From NCBI GenBank assembly GCA_002682825.1, contig NOKP01000008.1, forward strand, positions 372,001 to 436,000: DNA of 64,000 nt, given 5' to 3'. Position numbers and translations under genes: made by a program. Under the pieces are notes generated by a model. That model saw only the letters and a list, made by a program, of their open reading frames with translations. It made no database searches and was not told the origin of the DNA. This stretch comes from Neonectria sp. B-13 (lineage: Eukaryota; Ascomycota; Sordariomycetes; Hypocreales; Nectriaceae). Positions 47,690 through 58,413 of the stretch are shown here, in pieces (the first letter of the stretch is position 1; every line of letters begins with the position of its first letter).

Positions 47690-48793
47690 TTTTTCCAGCT
47701 GGAATGTTGAAATGGGAAGCTCCAGGTGCGAGTTGAGGCCTAGATGTCGCCGTGGGTAGTTCCACCTTCCTAATAGACGGAATTTCGAAATGGGGAGAGT
47801 TTAGGTTGGACACAAGCCAACGTCTACGGGACTCTGAAGCTTATCAATATCAGTTGTTAGTATCTATTCAATACAACCGACTATAGTTGAACAAGTCCTG
47901 GACAAGGTCGCCTATGACATAGTAACAAGGCTATGCTGACTGATCGCCGTCGGCCAGGTCCATGTTGACGAAGCGCCCCGAGCACGGGAAGCTGGCCGAA
48001 TTTCGGGGAGGGTCATGGCCGAAGCGACTCGTCTCACGCAAGCTGCGACTGCATCGTGATGCTTAGACGATGGACTTCGATGCTCAAAATCATGGAAGGC
48101 CCTTGGTGTCGACCGGAGCCGCCCTTGAGCGCCCCGGTGTCTCGGACCGAAGGTACATGGCAGGCCGAAAGTTGCCCGAGATTACCGCATAAGTATAGTG
48201 TGTGGGCACTCCGATGCATGGAATGACGCATGCAGTAAGCAGCAGGAAACGCACATCCACGGGTCGGCCCTTGGATGGCGTGGGGAGTAAACCGGGGGTA
48301 TGCGGGAAGGATTCGGGCTATCGAGTGTGTGGGGAATGAAGGCGCCTGTGTGGTAGGTACAGGGTAGGTCCAAGGGGTTAGGTAAATAATTTCTTATATA
48401 ACGATTTACAATGAACAACTTTACAATACTGTAAAGTTGTTCATTTGTAAATCACGTTTATAGAAGCCAGTTTTATTTAAGCAAAGCCTCCCCGTAACCC
48501 TCACTTGCTTAATAACAGCTGGAACATTTTAAAACAGTCTATAAACATAATAAGACAGCTTGTGTCATTTGCTGAGCCACGTAGTACCTTGGGCGCTAAG
48601 GCCCCTGGCTCACGGTGTAAACGTCCTCCTTACAATATATAGGTATTCGACATCCGCATGCCCGGTTGCCCACTTACATCGGAACCATACCGAACACTTG
48701 GTCAAAAACTCACACGCGTCGTCGAGAAAGCGATCCGAGAGACAAGGTCCACCGCTCCGTCCAGTCTGCTTGCTTGTTTCCTACGACAGCACC
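47690..48793. promoter_or_regulatory. Divergent promoter of PKS-NRPS and trans-enoyl reductase
   Basis: The 1104-bp region lies between the two start codons. It contains CCGAATTTCGG at 47996-48006 (an everted CCG-N5-CGG element of the kind bound by zinc-cluster proteins), TCGGACCGA at 48142-48150 and a strong hairpin at 48403-48453. The half next to the reductase (about 48380-48560) is AT-rich. Confidence 0.6.
48403..48453. repeat. Hairpin with 15-bp perfect arms
   Basis: The arms ATGAACAACTTTACA (48411-48425) and TGTAAAGTTGTTCAT (48430-48444) flank a 4-nt loop. Pairing extends outwards through GATTTACA and TGTAAATC with a one- to two-base mismatch, giving a stem of about 23 bp. It could be a MITE remnant or a regulatory cruciform. 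Confidence 0.8.
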
Positions 48794-49932
48794 ATGTCTC
48801 TGCCCCAACACCACACCGTCGTGGCGGCGGAAGCCCGCGGCAAGCTCATGATCCGGTCTGACGCCCTAGTGCCTGAGCTGGATGTCGATATGGTGCTCGT
48901 CAAGACAGCCGCCGTGGCCATCAACCCACACGACGCCAAGACGCTCGAGTACAGCTTTGTGCCGGGTGCCGTCGTGGGGGGAGACTTCGCCGGGACCGTG
49001 GTGGCCCTCGGCGCTGACGCACTGGCGGCGGGCCGGTTTGCCATTGGCGACCGGGTTGCCGGCACGGTGCTTGGCATGAACAAGCTGCGGCCCGATGTGG
49101 GGGCTTTTGCCCAGTACGTCAACGCAATGGCCGATTTCCTGCTGAAGATTCCGGACGACATGAGCTTCGATGACGCGGCCACGATGCCGTTGGGCGCAGC
49201 AACGGCCCTGTACGCCGTCTTCGGCGAGCTAGGCATACCGGCGTCGCTGGATCATCTGGCCCCTGAGGCGAGGGCGAACAACGAACCCGAGTTTGTCCTC
49301 GTAACAGGAGGCAGCACCGCCACAGGTACGCGGGCGATTCAGCTGCTGAAACTGTAAGACATCCCCCGCGTGTGCAGACTCGCTTGGCTGACGACAAGTT
49401 CAGGGCGGGCATGCGCCCGATTGCGACGTGCTCGCCCTCCAATTTCGACCTTGTCCTGCGCTTCGGCGCTGAAAAAGTGTTTGACTACCACAGCGCCTCC
49501 TGTGCGGACGACATCCGCGCGTATACCGACGACGAGCTCGCCTTCGCTCTCGACTGCGTGGCTCAAGCGGACACTACTCAGCTGTGCTACGCCGCCCTCG
49601 GACGCGCGGGCGGTCGCTACGTGGCCCTCGAGCCTTTCAGCAAGGCCGTGGCTCAGACGCGTGCGACCGTCGAGCCGTCCTGGTTCATGGCTCCGTCACT
49701 GATCGGCGATGAAGTCGACATGCACGGCGAGTTTGGGCGCAAGGCACGCCCGGAGGACCGCGTCTTTGGAGCTCGCGCCTTTGCGGCCCTGCAGAGCTTG
49801 CTGGACCGCGGCTTGGTTGACACGCACCCTGCAAAGGTGATGCCCGGGGCCTGGGAGGGCGTTGTGCGTGGAGTACGCTCAGTGCGGACAGAGCCGCCAT
49901 CGGGGTACAAGTTGGTCTATCCAGTTATGTAG
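48794..49932 (+). CDS. trans-acting enoyl reductase for the PKS-NRPS (MDR family)
   Basis: Predicted 362-aa enoyl reductase. Exon 1 is 48794-49353 and exon 2 is 49404-49932, split by a 50-nt intron at exactly the same protein position (after IQLLKL) as the first enoyl reductase at 9.3-10.5 kb. It shows KTAAVAINPHDAK, GAVVGGDFAGTVV, DRVAGTVLGMNKL, the nucleotide-binding segment FVLVTGGSTATGTRAIQLLKL and ATCSPSNFDLVLRFGAEKVFDYH. It is divergent from the PKS-NRPS, whose own ER-like region has lost the cofactor motif, so the standard trans-ER role is a strong inference. The GC content is high and similar to that of the synthase. ATG 48794 is the first Met of the conserved region. Confidence 0.93.
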
Positions 49933-51150
49933 ATAGTGGGATCGATCGCAATCGAGGGCTAGACAACATACAGCCCACAAGGATTTCAATTTCAATTTGG
50001 TACTTGCCCTGATATTCTACTTTTGAGTAATTATTCCCTAACAAGCGTCTCGAAAGATACTAGGCTGGATGCCAAATGATGAAGTATCAAAGGACTGAAA
50101 GGTGCTAATCAGATTGCTTTCTTTAATAAACAGACCTCACATCTTTCACCCTGAAGACCCACGAGATACTCTACACAAACTAAGATGTAGATCATTGTGG
50201 GCTTTATGGCACGGGATAATAAGGGTAAGCTTATTCCCTGGCTTTTTTATATATATCTTTATTATGTTACATTGGGGCTAATTAGTTAATAAGGGCTTTT
50301 ATAACTAGTTAAAAAAAGAAGTTCACACGTTTACTTTGTTGAGTAATTAACTAATCGTAATCTACTTATACATTTGATTTGACTGAATTATTGATTAGTC
50401 TTTCCTTTTGTCCTTTATTATGTTATACTTTATTTGATAACCGTAAGTTAGCAATTAACTGTGAAAATATATTACGTAAAGTCTGACCAGTTCTTTTACG
50501 ATGGAAAAGCGCCCAAGCCGCCATATCCGGCCAAGATGAGTCGTGACACTCACTTACAAAGTGTCATCCCTGTGGTAGTAAAACGATGACTGCAAGGATT
50601 CCAAACCTGGTGTAGCAGTATTACTTTTGCTGAGACCATGTTAGCCGGCATCGATCATCCGAAATCCGAACGCAGGGTTTGGTGGCGCAGCTACACATGC
50701 CGAAGCATGGCCCCCCATGCTCCTGCAGAAAACGGCACAGGAATGCCGATATCTCATCAGCTCGGCGATGTCGATCTCTCATCGGCACAGCCATTCCGAT
50801 CTCCCACTAGCTCAGCGATGCCGATCTCTCATCGGCACTCATCGTTCCATAAACATCCCCGACAAGATCTCCGACCTCCTTACCCGGAATCGGTGATGGA
50901 CCTACGGCGGTTCAAGTCGCCCGACCAAACCGCCGAATCTTCAAGAGCCTCCGAAAACACGATGACTTCCATATGTCAAAGCTTGTGTGACTTCAATGAG
51001 AGATGCGGGCCATCATCCGTAAGATAAATCGTGCATTATCTTTCCCCTTCACTGTCACAACTCTTACACCGGTAACTCATATTCGAAACCACTAAACCAC
51101 TGTCCCGTGCCCGTTACACTCGCGTTGTTCTTACCCACAAATTCCTCCCC
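49933..51150. other. Intergenic region with AT-rich block and tandem repeat, dioxygenase promoter
   Basis: Positions about 49985-50480 are strongly AT-rich. This is followed by a return to normal composition and a 25-bp tandem repeat at 50746-50845. A 129-codon frame beginning at ATG 50638 overlaps the repeat and shows no domain, so it is not called as a gene. Confidence 0.5.
50746..50845. repeat. 25-bp tandem repeat, four copies, with CCGAT/ATCGG inverted core
   Basis: Copies begin at 50746, 50771, 50796 and 50821, an exact 25-bp period. The core is CCGATCTCTCATCGG. The fourth copy is a perfect inverted repeat (CCGAT-CTCTC-ATCGG) and the others differ by one to four bases. The array ends about 305 bp before the dioxygenase ATG. 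The period and dyad suggest an array of protein-binding sites. Confidence 0.8.
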
Positions 51151-52162
51151 ATGGCGGCAAACGACCTTCAACTCCCCATCATCGACCTGGGTGGGTACCT
51201 TGCGCCCAAGTCTCCTGGGGACCGAGACAAAGTCATTGCACAAGTGCGGAAAGCATGCAGTGAGTTTGGCTTTTTCCAGCTAAAGGGCCACGGTGTGGCC
51301 GTGGAGAAGCAGCGGGGGCTATTTCAGAGCCTCGACAACTTTTTCAGCTTGCCCAAGGAGGAAAAGCTCAAGTATTCCTTCTTGGAGAACCCCTGCCGTC
51401 GAGGATACGAGGCCTCTGGCATGTCGCTGCGGGATGGTGATGCCATGGCCGATGCGAAAGAGGTGGGTCCCCCATCTCCCTCTGTTGCACGCACGGCTAA
51501 CCAAAGACAAGGCCTTCTACATAGGCCAGGAAACCCCGGTTATAGAGCACATGGGCTTTTACGGCCCCAACAATTGGCCCGAGATTCCGGAAGCCAAGTT
51601 TCGGGGCCCCGTCTGGGACTACTACCAGGCGGCGAACCAGCTAGGCAAGACCCTCTGGGAGATCCTGCTGGAAGGCCTCGGCCACTCCGTAAAGGACCTG
51701 GAGGCCTTCTCCAAGAAGCCCATGGTTCCCTTGAAGCTAATTCGCTACCCTCGACCGTCCGACACGCTGCCCGGGCAGTATGGTACCGGGGCACACCGCG
51801 ACTTTGGCGGCGTCACGGTGCTGCTCCAGCAGCCGGGTAAAGAAGGGCTCGAGGTCTGGCTGGAGGACCGGCAGGAGTGGCTGATGGTTCCTGCGCTCGA
51901 GGATGTGTTTGTGATTAATTGCGGCGACATGATACAGAAGTGGTCGGGAGGCCTGTACAAGAGCGTGAAGCACCGGGTCATCAACAAGGTGGACACGGAA
52001 AGGATGTCCTGCGCCATGTTTTGGCACGGCGATGTCATGGCTACGAATCCGCTTAACCTAGACGACCCGGACAAGTCTACCGTGGGCCAGCTTTGGATGA
52101 AGCGGTTCAAAGACCAGATGTCCATCCCCAAGGCCGCCGTCGAAACATTCTCAGCGGCTTGA
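51151..52162 (+). CDS. 2-oxoglutarate/Fe(II)-dependent dioxygenase (isopenicillin-N-synthase fold)
   Basis: Predicted non-heme iron oxygenase of 320 aa. Exon 1 (51151-51462) and exon 2 (51512-52162) join over a 49-nt intron in phase 0, giving AKEAFYIGQE. The N-terminal DIOX_N part shows LPIIDLGGYL and CSEFGFFQLKGHGV. The double-stranded beta-helix carries the iron triad as AHRDFGG (His, Asp) and VKHRVINK (His). The RMS of ERMSCAMFWHG fits the 2-oxoglutarate-binding Arg-x-Ser. Length is typical. It lies between the PKS-NRPS/ER pair and the second AflR-type regulator, so hydroxylation, desaturation or ring formation on the cluster product is the likely job. Confidence 0.92.
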
Positions 52163-52479
52163 ATGAGGGATGGGGGTTGAATGAAGACTCCACGGCTCTT
52201 GACTTTGTCGTATAAATCGATCCAGGCTGGGTCACTCTCCCTATTTAGCTTCTCTTCCTCAGCCACGTCGAGTTTCTCCTCACATTCCTTGTCCATAGCA
52301 TAAGAGAGATCGGTTCCATCATCCGAGGTTCTCACCACGATAACGAGAATGCATTGTTTGGGTCAAAGTTGTGTGGAAGAACTGCCATGTTTCTATATGC
52401 GTGTGCGCAAAGGATGGGATAAACAGTTCTCAACATGGTTGCCCTCTAAACGCGTCCACCTGCCTGGGACTAGTATAAA
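52163..52479. other. Convergent intergenic region
   Basis: This 317-bp stretch lies between the dioxygenase (+) and the regulator (-) stop codons. No gene is seen. Confidence 0.4.
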
Positions 52480-53724
52480 TCAAATGTTCAATATCTGCTG
52501 CAGGCACAATATTCGCTGTCCCGCCTCGGTCTTCATGTCTTTCATGACTTTGGTGGCCATGACATCAGGAACAGTCTCGGGCTCCAGCTGACATCTGATG
52601 GATGATGACAAGTACGAGCTCACAGCCTGATGCTGACGATTGATGAGATAGGAGCAGAGCTGTACCACAGAAACCAGTCTCACGTCAGGCAGCGACATAG
52701 TTTCTTCTGGGACGGTCCGGCCCGCGCAGCGCTGCAGCAGGCCGAGCATCTCTAAGTAGACACCTAGAAGCATGGTGTGATTGGCGATGAGTAGATGGCG
52801 TATCACATTGTTGCTACTGGCGATTGGGCTTGACGATGTCTGGCCTGGCCCGGGGCGTATAGGTGTGCTGTCGTCTATATTCAACGGCGGAATTGCGAAT
52901 CCTCTAGAATCGGGCGTCAACTCGAGCCTGGAAACGGCGACTGTGTTTGATGCCGAGTTAACCGACACATGCCGGAGGAGCTGGAGCAAGTGGTGAGAGG
53001 TAGAAAATATGTTGTACAGCACGTCACCCAAGGTGTTGATCTTGGGTGCTTGAGCCCAACAGGCGGAGGAGGTCGCCAGCCAGCAGGCGTCAGCAGGGCC
53101 GTGAGCTAGCCACGTCGCAACCGATTGGGCGACGGCGTCGACAAGGGGCACCTGGGGAGATTGACTGTGGCCGTCTGGCTGTGCCAAGACGCAGACTGAA
53201 CGACGCAGCGAAGAAATCTGCGTGCTGAGCTGGGCAAGCTGGGCGATGAGAAGTTCCGGGTCGTCTTTGCCGTCGCTGCAAGTCGTCGAGGCATCGGCGG
53301 CGTCAATTACATGCTTGGGACCTCCGTCCCGAGAGCCTGGGAAGACGTCGTCGCACAGCGCAGCGTTTACGCCGGAGAGCCAGTCGAACGCCGTATCGGT
53401 CGTCATGGAACCACCTTCGCCTCCTAGGACAAACTGGAACCCGTCCCAGTCCATGCCGGATGATGTCTCATGTGTGAAGTCGTCGCTTGTGCCAGCCTGC
53501 GAATCTCCGTCTATGCTCGTACTCCCTCCGTGTTGACCGGCGCCTGCAATGGTTTGCGTACTGTTGCGGCCGCTCTTGGGAATACTGGAGCTGTATACAC
53601 ACTGCGTACCCTTCCTCAGGCATCTGTCGCACGCACCCGCGTTGTCGGCTCTGATACATCTCAGTTTCTGCTTGCGGCACCTGTCGCAGGCTTGGCGTGT
53701 TAACCGAGTTGCAGCTAGTGGCAT
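52480..53724 (-). CDS. AflR-type Zn2Cys6 transcription factor (second)
   Basis: Intronless 414-aa predicted regulator. The zinc cluster lies at residues 10-40 (ACDRCRKQKLRC, then ACDRCLRKGTQCVYS) and is followed directly by SSIPKSGRN. The rest follows the AflR regulatory-domain pattern: LLIAQLAQLSTQISSLRRSVCV, an AQSVATWLAHG segment, LLIANHTMLLGVYLEMLGLLQRCAG and VVQLCSYLINRQHQAVSSYLSSSI. The ATG at 53724 is the first in frame. It is shorter than the first AflR-type protein and lacks the low-complexity tracts. Its site next to the dioxygenase suggests it controls the PKS-NRPS cluster. TCGGACC at 54106 in its own upstream region hints at possible self-regulation (weak inference). Confidence 0.9.
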   Translation of the reverse strand: MPLAATRLTRQACDRCRKQKLRCIRADNAGACDRCLRKGTQCVYSSSIPKSGRNSTQTIAGAGQHGGSTSIDGDSQAGTSDDFTHETSSGMDWDGFQFVLGGEGGSMTTDTAFDWLSGVNAALCDDVFPGSRDGGPKHVIDAADASTTCSDGKDDPELLIAQLAQLSTQISSLRRSVCVLAQPDGHSQSPQVPLVDAVAQSVATWLAHGPADACWLATSSACWAQAPKINTLGDVLYNIFSTSHHLLQLLRHVSVNSASNTVAVSRLELTPDSRGFAIPPLNIDDSTPIRPGPGQTSSSPIASSNNVIRHLLIANHTMLLGVYLEMLGLLQRCAGRTVPEETMSLPDVRLVSVVQLCSYLINRQHQAVSSYLSSSIRCQLEPETVPDVMATKVMKDMKTEAGQRILCLQQILNI

Positions 53725-56700
53725 GGCGTCGATCAAATGCCGAGCTGTGGAGGTGGTATTTTAGATCCCGGGTAATTGGTCTTCGTTTTTGTATTTTGTG
53801 GGTAAAAATAGTCAACCGATAGTCTGTAGCGAGTCGAGTTCGTGAAGGATGAAGCTATCTCAATCCTAGCTCGATGCTAAAGCTGTCTCGAGCTTAGACT
53901 AGCCCAATGCTTCAGTTGACTGTCAGGGGAAATACAGTGATGTTGCCGATAGACCAAAGAGTGGGCTGGACACAAGGTCAACACAAGGAAAACAATGGCG
54001 GGCGCTGAACAGCGATGTGAATTCTAATTCTCCAAGTAATCAAAATAAAGGGCGCAACATGTCGCGAAAAGATGCTGGTCCAGCGCTGTCTTTAGGATTG
54101 AAGGATCGGACCAAAGCTTCCTTCACTTAGATCTCATAGACTATCATTTGCAGATCCCAACGGCAGACACGGGAAGATGGCCTGGCTGAGCCCTTGTTGC
54201 CTCTCCACCGTCAGTTCTTCAGGCCGGGATCTTTTGGCCTTTGTACGCGTGGCGGCTTACTTGCGGTATGGGCAGGCTGACCACATGCAGCTTTTGGAGT
54301 AGCAAAGCCACACGGGACCAACTGTTCTCACAAATTTCTGGACGTTCCTCGGTCGATCCGTTTCTGTCAATAGTCATACGCTGTGACCTCGATTTGACCA
54401 TTCACAATTCAGTATCTTGTCCATGTCTGTTTTGTGTTGGGGCCCGGCCCATGTGAGCCGCTTCTTTGCGTCCGTTGGATGTCTATCCTGGTGTACGGAG
54501 GAGCATTCAAAGCTCAGTCCTAAGGAAAAGCAAATAAACCATTAGCTCTGGGTTGAACACATTAAGTATTTCATATATTTATATGTTCACTAAGGCCTAC
54601 TAAGCTCATAATGGCCTACAGGCCTTGACTGGCTGGGGTACTTGCGTAACACCTCTAAATCTGTAGAAGACCTAGCGCATAACTTGTCATTGTTGGGCAA
54701 CACAGCTTGTATCTTGAGGAATGTGACAAGAATGAAGGAATGTGGCGCCTTAGTTGCCCCGACCCAATCGTAAAAATACCTCATCGATGATTGTCTCTGA
54801 CTTTTTGGAGATGCTAAGTACTGTAATGGACTAGAAGTCTGCCGGACTTCCGCTTTGCAGCCGCCGCTCGCGTTTGCATTGGCTCGTTGGGCGCTTTGCT
54901 AGCCGGCTTCCGATCCCTGTCTTCTGCCACGCTTCCGCCTGCCACTGCCTGCCGCTAGCTCGGCAGGCAAAGGGCACCGCCTGGAGCCGCGGTATGCTGT
55001 AGACCTTCTTTAAGGAAGCTGCCTAGTCGATACCTTGGATTACATCATCGGTTCCCCAGATTCACATCTGCGTTTCCGAAGGTGGAGGCATGGGGTTTGG
55101 ATCGGGTCATGTGGACTCGAACTACGGGAGGGTTTGGCAGTTACCATGTGCCAGGGCACCAACCAACACCACTGGCACAATCGATGGAAGATTACTGACA
55201 AAGTAAAGTTCCAACGACCGCTTAAGATCCCTGGCAGTCTATATAGACGAGGGGAAATACACATAACATTGGATATTGGTAAATGGGACGTCACCAAAAG
55301 AGTCGGCAAGATAGATGGTATGCAGTCTCACAATTGAGGCTAGCTGAGACGGAGAGGAGTACGTCGTAGATTAACAGGAGGCGCGTGCGTTTCTGACCGT
55401 TTAGGTGCAAGAAAGCGACAAGATAGACTAATTATACGAGGCAAGGCTTCCCAACTGGCTGAAGAACATATTAAGCCTAACATAAAGGCAGGGATAGAGG
55501 ATAGTAGCCTAGTATACAGGCAGCGATGGAGGATAGTGATCTTTAGAGAAAATACTATATAAAACGAAGACATTAATACATATAAGGGTAATGTGTCGGC
55601 GACTTCAGGCGACCGGAGTTTAACACTAGCAGGCACGATTGCAAAACAGCTGTGTACATTTAAAAGACTGTTGAAGCCACTTGTTAGCTGGCATCTTCCT
55701 TATCTTCATTAATTCTATTACTTGTTCTTAGGCTGTCAGTTTGATATCTTGTATGTCACCATTAAGACCGCTATCACAGCAGCAATTTTCCACTTTCACG
55801 AGTATCTTTTGATATCACTCGTCCCTTCTGGCTTGATCAGCTTGTGTTCGTTGGCAGAAAGCCGCTTCCACCTCTAAGGCTTCCACAATTGCTGTTTCCC
55901 TCCTTCCGGCTTCGTCCTTGTAAGACTGTATTATTTTGTGTGGGGTCTTTGCACTGAAGTGCGCCTTTTACTATCAAAGCAGACTCTATTGAGAATGAAG
56001 GGGGTAGACTTTAAAGGTGTTCTCATGAGGTAGGCTGTTGTCTGGAGTTGGACCTCTTTTAGACATTCCCTTATTGGGCTTCTCACATTTCAATCCTCAT
56101 GTCTGTTCCTGTCGGCCTCGTCTATTTCTCCTGGCTTCATAGCACATGGACCTATCACTCCTGTCGAGGCCAATACGATTCTTACGGCTCGATCTGAAAG
56201 CTTTATTACAGTGGGCCGCTGCCGGTCCGCGTCTTGTCCGGAACGCTAATGGGGATGCGCGCTGTTTCTAGAATGAGGCTGCACCATTCCAACGTGGAAA
56301 TTGACTGTCTTAGTGCCCTCGCAATATTTTCTAGCTCAAGGTGAGGCGAATATTCTGGAAGCTGCTGCTATGACGTATTTTATTGCTCGTGCCTCGTGGT
56401 CGAAGCTTGGTGTGGAGTCTGCGATAAGACTAACAGCCGGGAATGGTTCGGCATTTACTAAACTAACCTGAAGCTACTCGGTCGTCTTGCCAGTTGAAGG
56501 ATGCTAGCCCGACCTAGGCCAATTGCTTCACCACGTCTGCTGTTTGAAACAGGCCGGATTTCTAAGCATAACGGAGCCGTGTTTATGAAGCAGTATTTTG
56601 ACCCACAGAGAACTGCGGGCCCGTGACTCCGTTCCGCGACTCCGTTGCCCACTGACGAGTCTTTTGCCGAGGCACGATTGCGTAGTAATGGGCCGAAAAA

Positions 56701-56996
56701 GTCTTCACAACGGTCGATGCGGCGGTGGAGACCACGTACAACCAACAGTTTCTCTGCCAGCAGAAACAAGGCATGATTTCACAAGATTCTCGGTGGAGTC
56801 TGCATCCAAGCGCCAGACCGCTTATAAATGAATTTAGACTATACCGCCACGATAACTTGTTCCCACATTGTGAACGTGGTATATATATCGCTCACGGCAC
56901 GCTTTGGAAATATTCCGAATAGCACTAGAAGAACATCTCACAACCAATCATTCACGACGCATCAAACATCAAACACCAAACAACCAACTGATCACG
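53725..56996. other. 3.3 kb region without a supportable gene, possible transposon remains
   Basis: Frames are short and broken. A plus-strand run of about 50 codons ending at TAA 55560-55562 (KRQDRLIIRGK, QLAEEHIKPNIKAG, VYRQRWRIVIF) and a minus-strand run at 54784-54590 look more protein-like than random, but I do not recognise them. Both lie among AT-rich sequence, as expected for decayed mobile elements. The last 400 bp serve as promoter of the Old Yellow Enzyme gene. Confidence 0.4.
56880..56888 (+). promoter_or_regulatory. TATA box of the Old Yellow Enzyme gene
   Basis: TATATATAT lies about 110 bp before the ATG at 56997 and is followed by a CA-rich leader (ATCAAACATCAAACACC) typical of well-expressed fungal genes. 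Confidence 0.55.
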
Positions 56997-58172
56997 ATGT
57001 CGACCTCCGAATCTAGACTATGGCAGCCCCTCAAGGTGGGCAACGTGACGCTCTCTCACCGCATCGCCATGGCCCCTCTCACCCGGTATCGCAACGACGA
57101 CAACCATGCTCCCCTTGACCTGATGGTCAAGTACTACGCCGACCGCGCCTCAGTTCCCGGCACCCTCGTCATCAGCGAGGCTACTGGAGTATCTCAGACC
57201 GCCGAGGCGGACCCCAACCTGCCCGGTGTCTCCACAGAGGAGGAGGTTGCCGGCTGGAAGAAGATTTACCAGGCCGTCCACGATAAGGGCAGCTTCATGT
57301 TCCAGCAGCTCTGGGATCTCGGCCGAGCCGGCAACCCCGAGTATGTCAGGAGCCGTGGTTTCAAGTACTCCTCCAGCTCCGACAAGCAGATGGAGGGCCG
57401 CCCAGTCCCCCCTGAGCCCCTGACCGAGGAGGAGATCTGGCAGAAGATTGCCGATTTCCGAAACGCTGCCAAGAACGTCGTTGCTGCCGGCGGCGATGGT
57501 GTCGAGGTCCACGGCGCCCACGGCTACCTCGTTGACCAGTTCACTCGCGATAGTGTCAACAACCGCACCGACAAGTGGGGTGGTTCAGTTGAGAACCGCG
57601 CTCGCTTCCTGCTGGAAATTATCAAGGCTGTAGTCGAAGAGGTTGGTGCCGAGCGCACTGCTCTGCGCCTGAGTCCATTTGCCACGTTCCAGGGCTCATA
57701 CTCTACCGACACCTGGGAGCAGACCGGCTACATCATTCGCGAGCTCAAGAAGGCTGGATACAACCTCGCCTACCTTTCTTTCGTCGAGCCTCGCGGTAAC
57801 CCCGTGAACCTTGGCATTGTTCCCAAGCAGCCTTCGGACAACGTTCAGCCCTTCGGAGACAAGGAGCAGGACCTCGAGTTCTTTCTCGAGGAGTGGGACA
57901 ACCAATCCCCCGTATTTGTTGCCGGTGGCTACATGCCTGACACTGCCGCGGAGGCATTGGACGGGAAATACAGCAAGTGGGATGTCGGCATTGCATTTGG
58001 CCGCCACTTCATCTCCAACCCCGATCTGGTCTTCCGGGCCAAGTATGGCATTCCTTTCACCCCCTACAACCGGGACACCTTCTACGTCAAGAAGAGCAAT
58101 GTTGGATATAACGACTACCCTTTCAGCGAGGAGTGCATTGCGTCGACCAGCATGCCCGCTGCGCGGATTTAA
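56997..58172 (+). CDS. Old Yellow Enzyme-type NADPH flavin oxidoreductase
   Basis: Intronless 391-aa FMN ene-reductase, of usual family length. The ATG at 56997 gives MSTSESRLWQPLKVGN. The TIM barrel shows RIAMAPLTRYR, TLVISEATGVS, FMFQQLWDLGRAG and the substrate-binding motif GVEVHGAHGYLVDQF. The active-site pair here is His-x-x-His rather than His-x-x-Asn, followed by the catalytic Tyr. VNNRTDKWGGSVENRARF and a late AFGRHFISNPDLV complete the FMN site. The family reduces activated alkenes. A related enzyme in a known PKS-NRPS pathway (ilicicolin H) acts as an epimerase. It is convergent with the carboxylesterase. Cluster membership is plausible but unproved, and codon usage suggests high expression. 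Confidence 0.92.
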   Translation: MSTSESRLWQPLKVGNVTLSHRIAMAPLTRYRNDDNHAPLDLMVKYYADRASVPGTLVISEATGVSQTAEADPNLPGVSTEEEVAGWKKIYQAVHDKGSFMFQQLWDLGRAGNPEYVRSRGFKYSSSSDKQMEGRPVPPEPLTEEEIWQKIADFRNAAKNVVAAGGDGVEVHGAHGYLVDQFTRDSVNNRTDKWGGSVENRARFLLEIIKAVVEEVGAERTALRLSPFATFQGSYSTDTWEQTGYIIRELKKAGYNLAYLSFVEPRGNPVNLGIVPKQPSDNVQPFGDKEQDLEFFLEEWDNQSPVFVAGGYMPDTAAEALDGKYSKWDVGIAFGRHFISNPDLVFRAKYGIPFTPYNRDTFYVKKSNVGYNDYPFSEECIASTSMPAARI

Positions 58173-58413
58173 AACTGGCATAATTAGAATAGAGGCATAG
58201 CATAGGCGCATGGGTTGCATAGACTATAGAAACATACTGATTTGGTATTGATGTATTCATACGACTTGTATTCTGTGATGAGATGTATCTGTGATATGTA
58301 CGTTATCGAGTCTCACTGGCTGAGACAAGTCCATAGATCTTGTTTCATCGCAGCGAACTCGATTAGCCCTGATATCCTCGACTACACAGGACCCAACCTG
58401 TAAGTTGGGGTAT
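58173..58413. other. Short convergent intergenic region
   Basis: 3' flanks of the Old Yellow Enzyme (+) and carboxylesterase (-) genes. No element is seen. Confidence 0.4.

Noticed and set aside
50638..51027. 129-codon frame starting with ATG before the dioxygenase
   Set aside because: It runs through the 25-bp tandem repeat and has no domain. The region behaves as a promoter.
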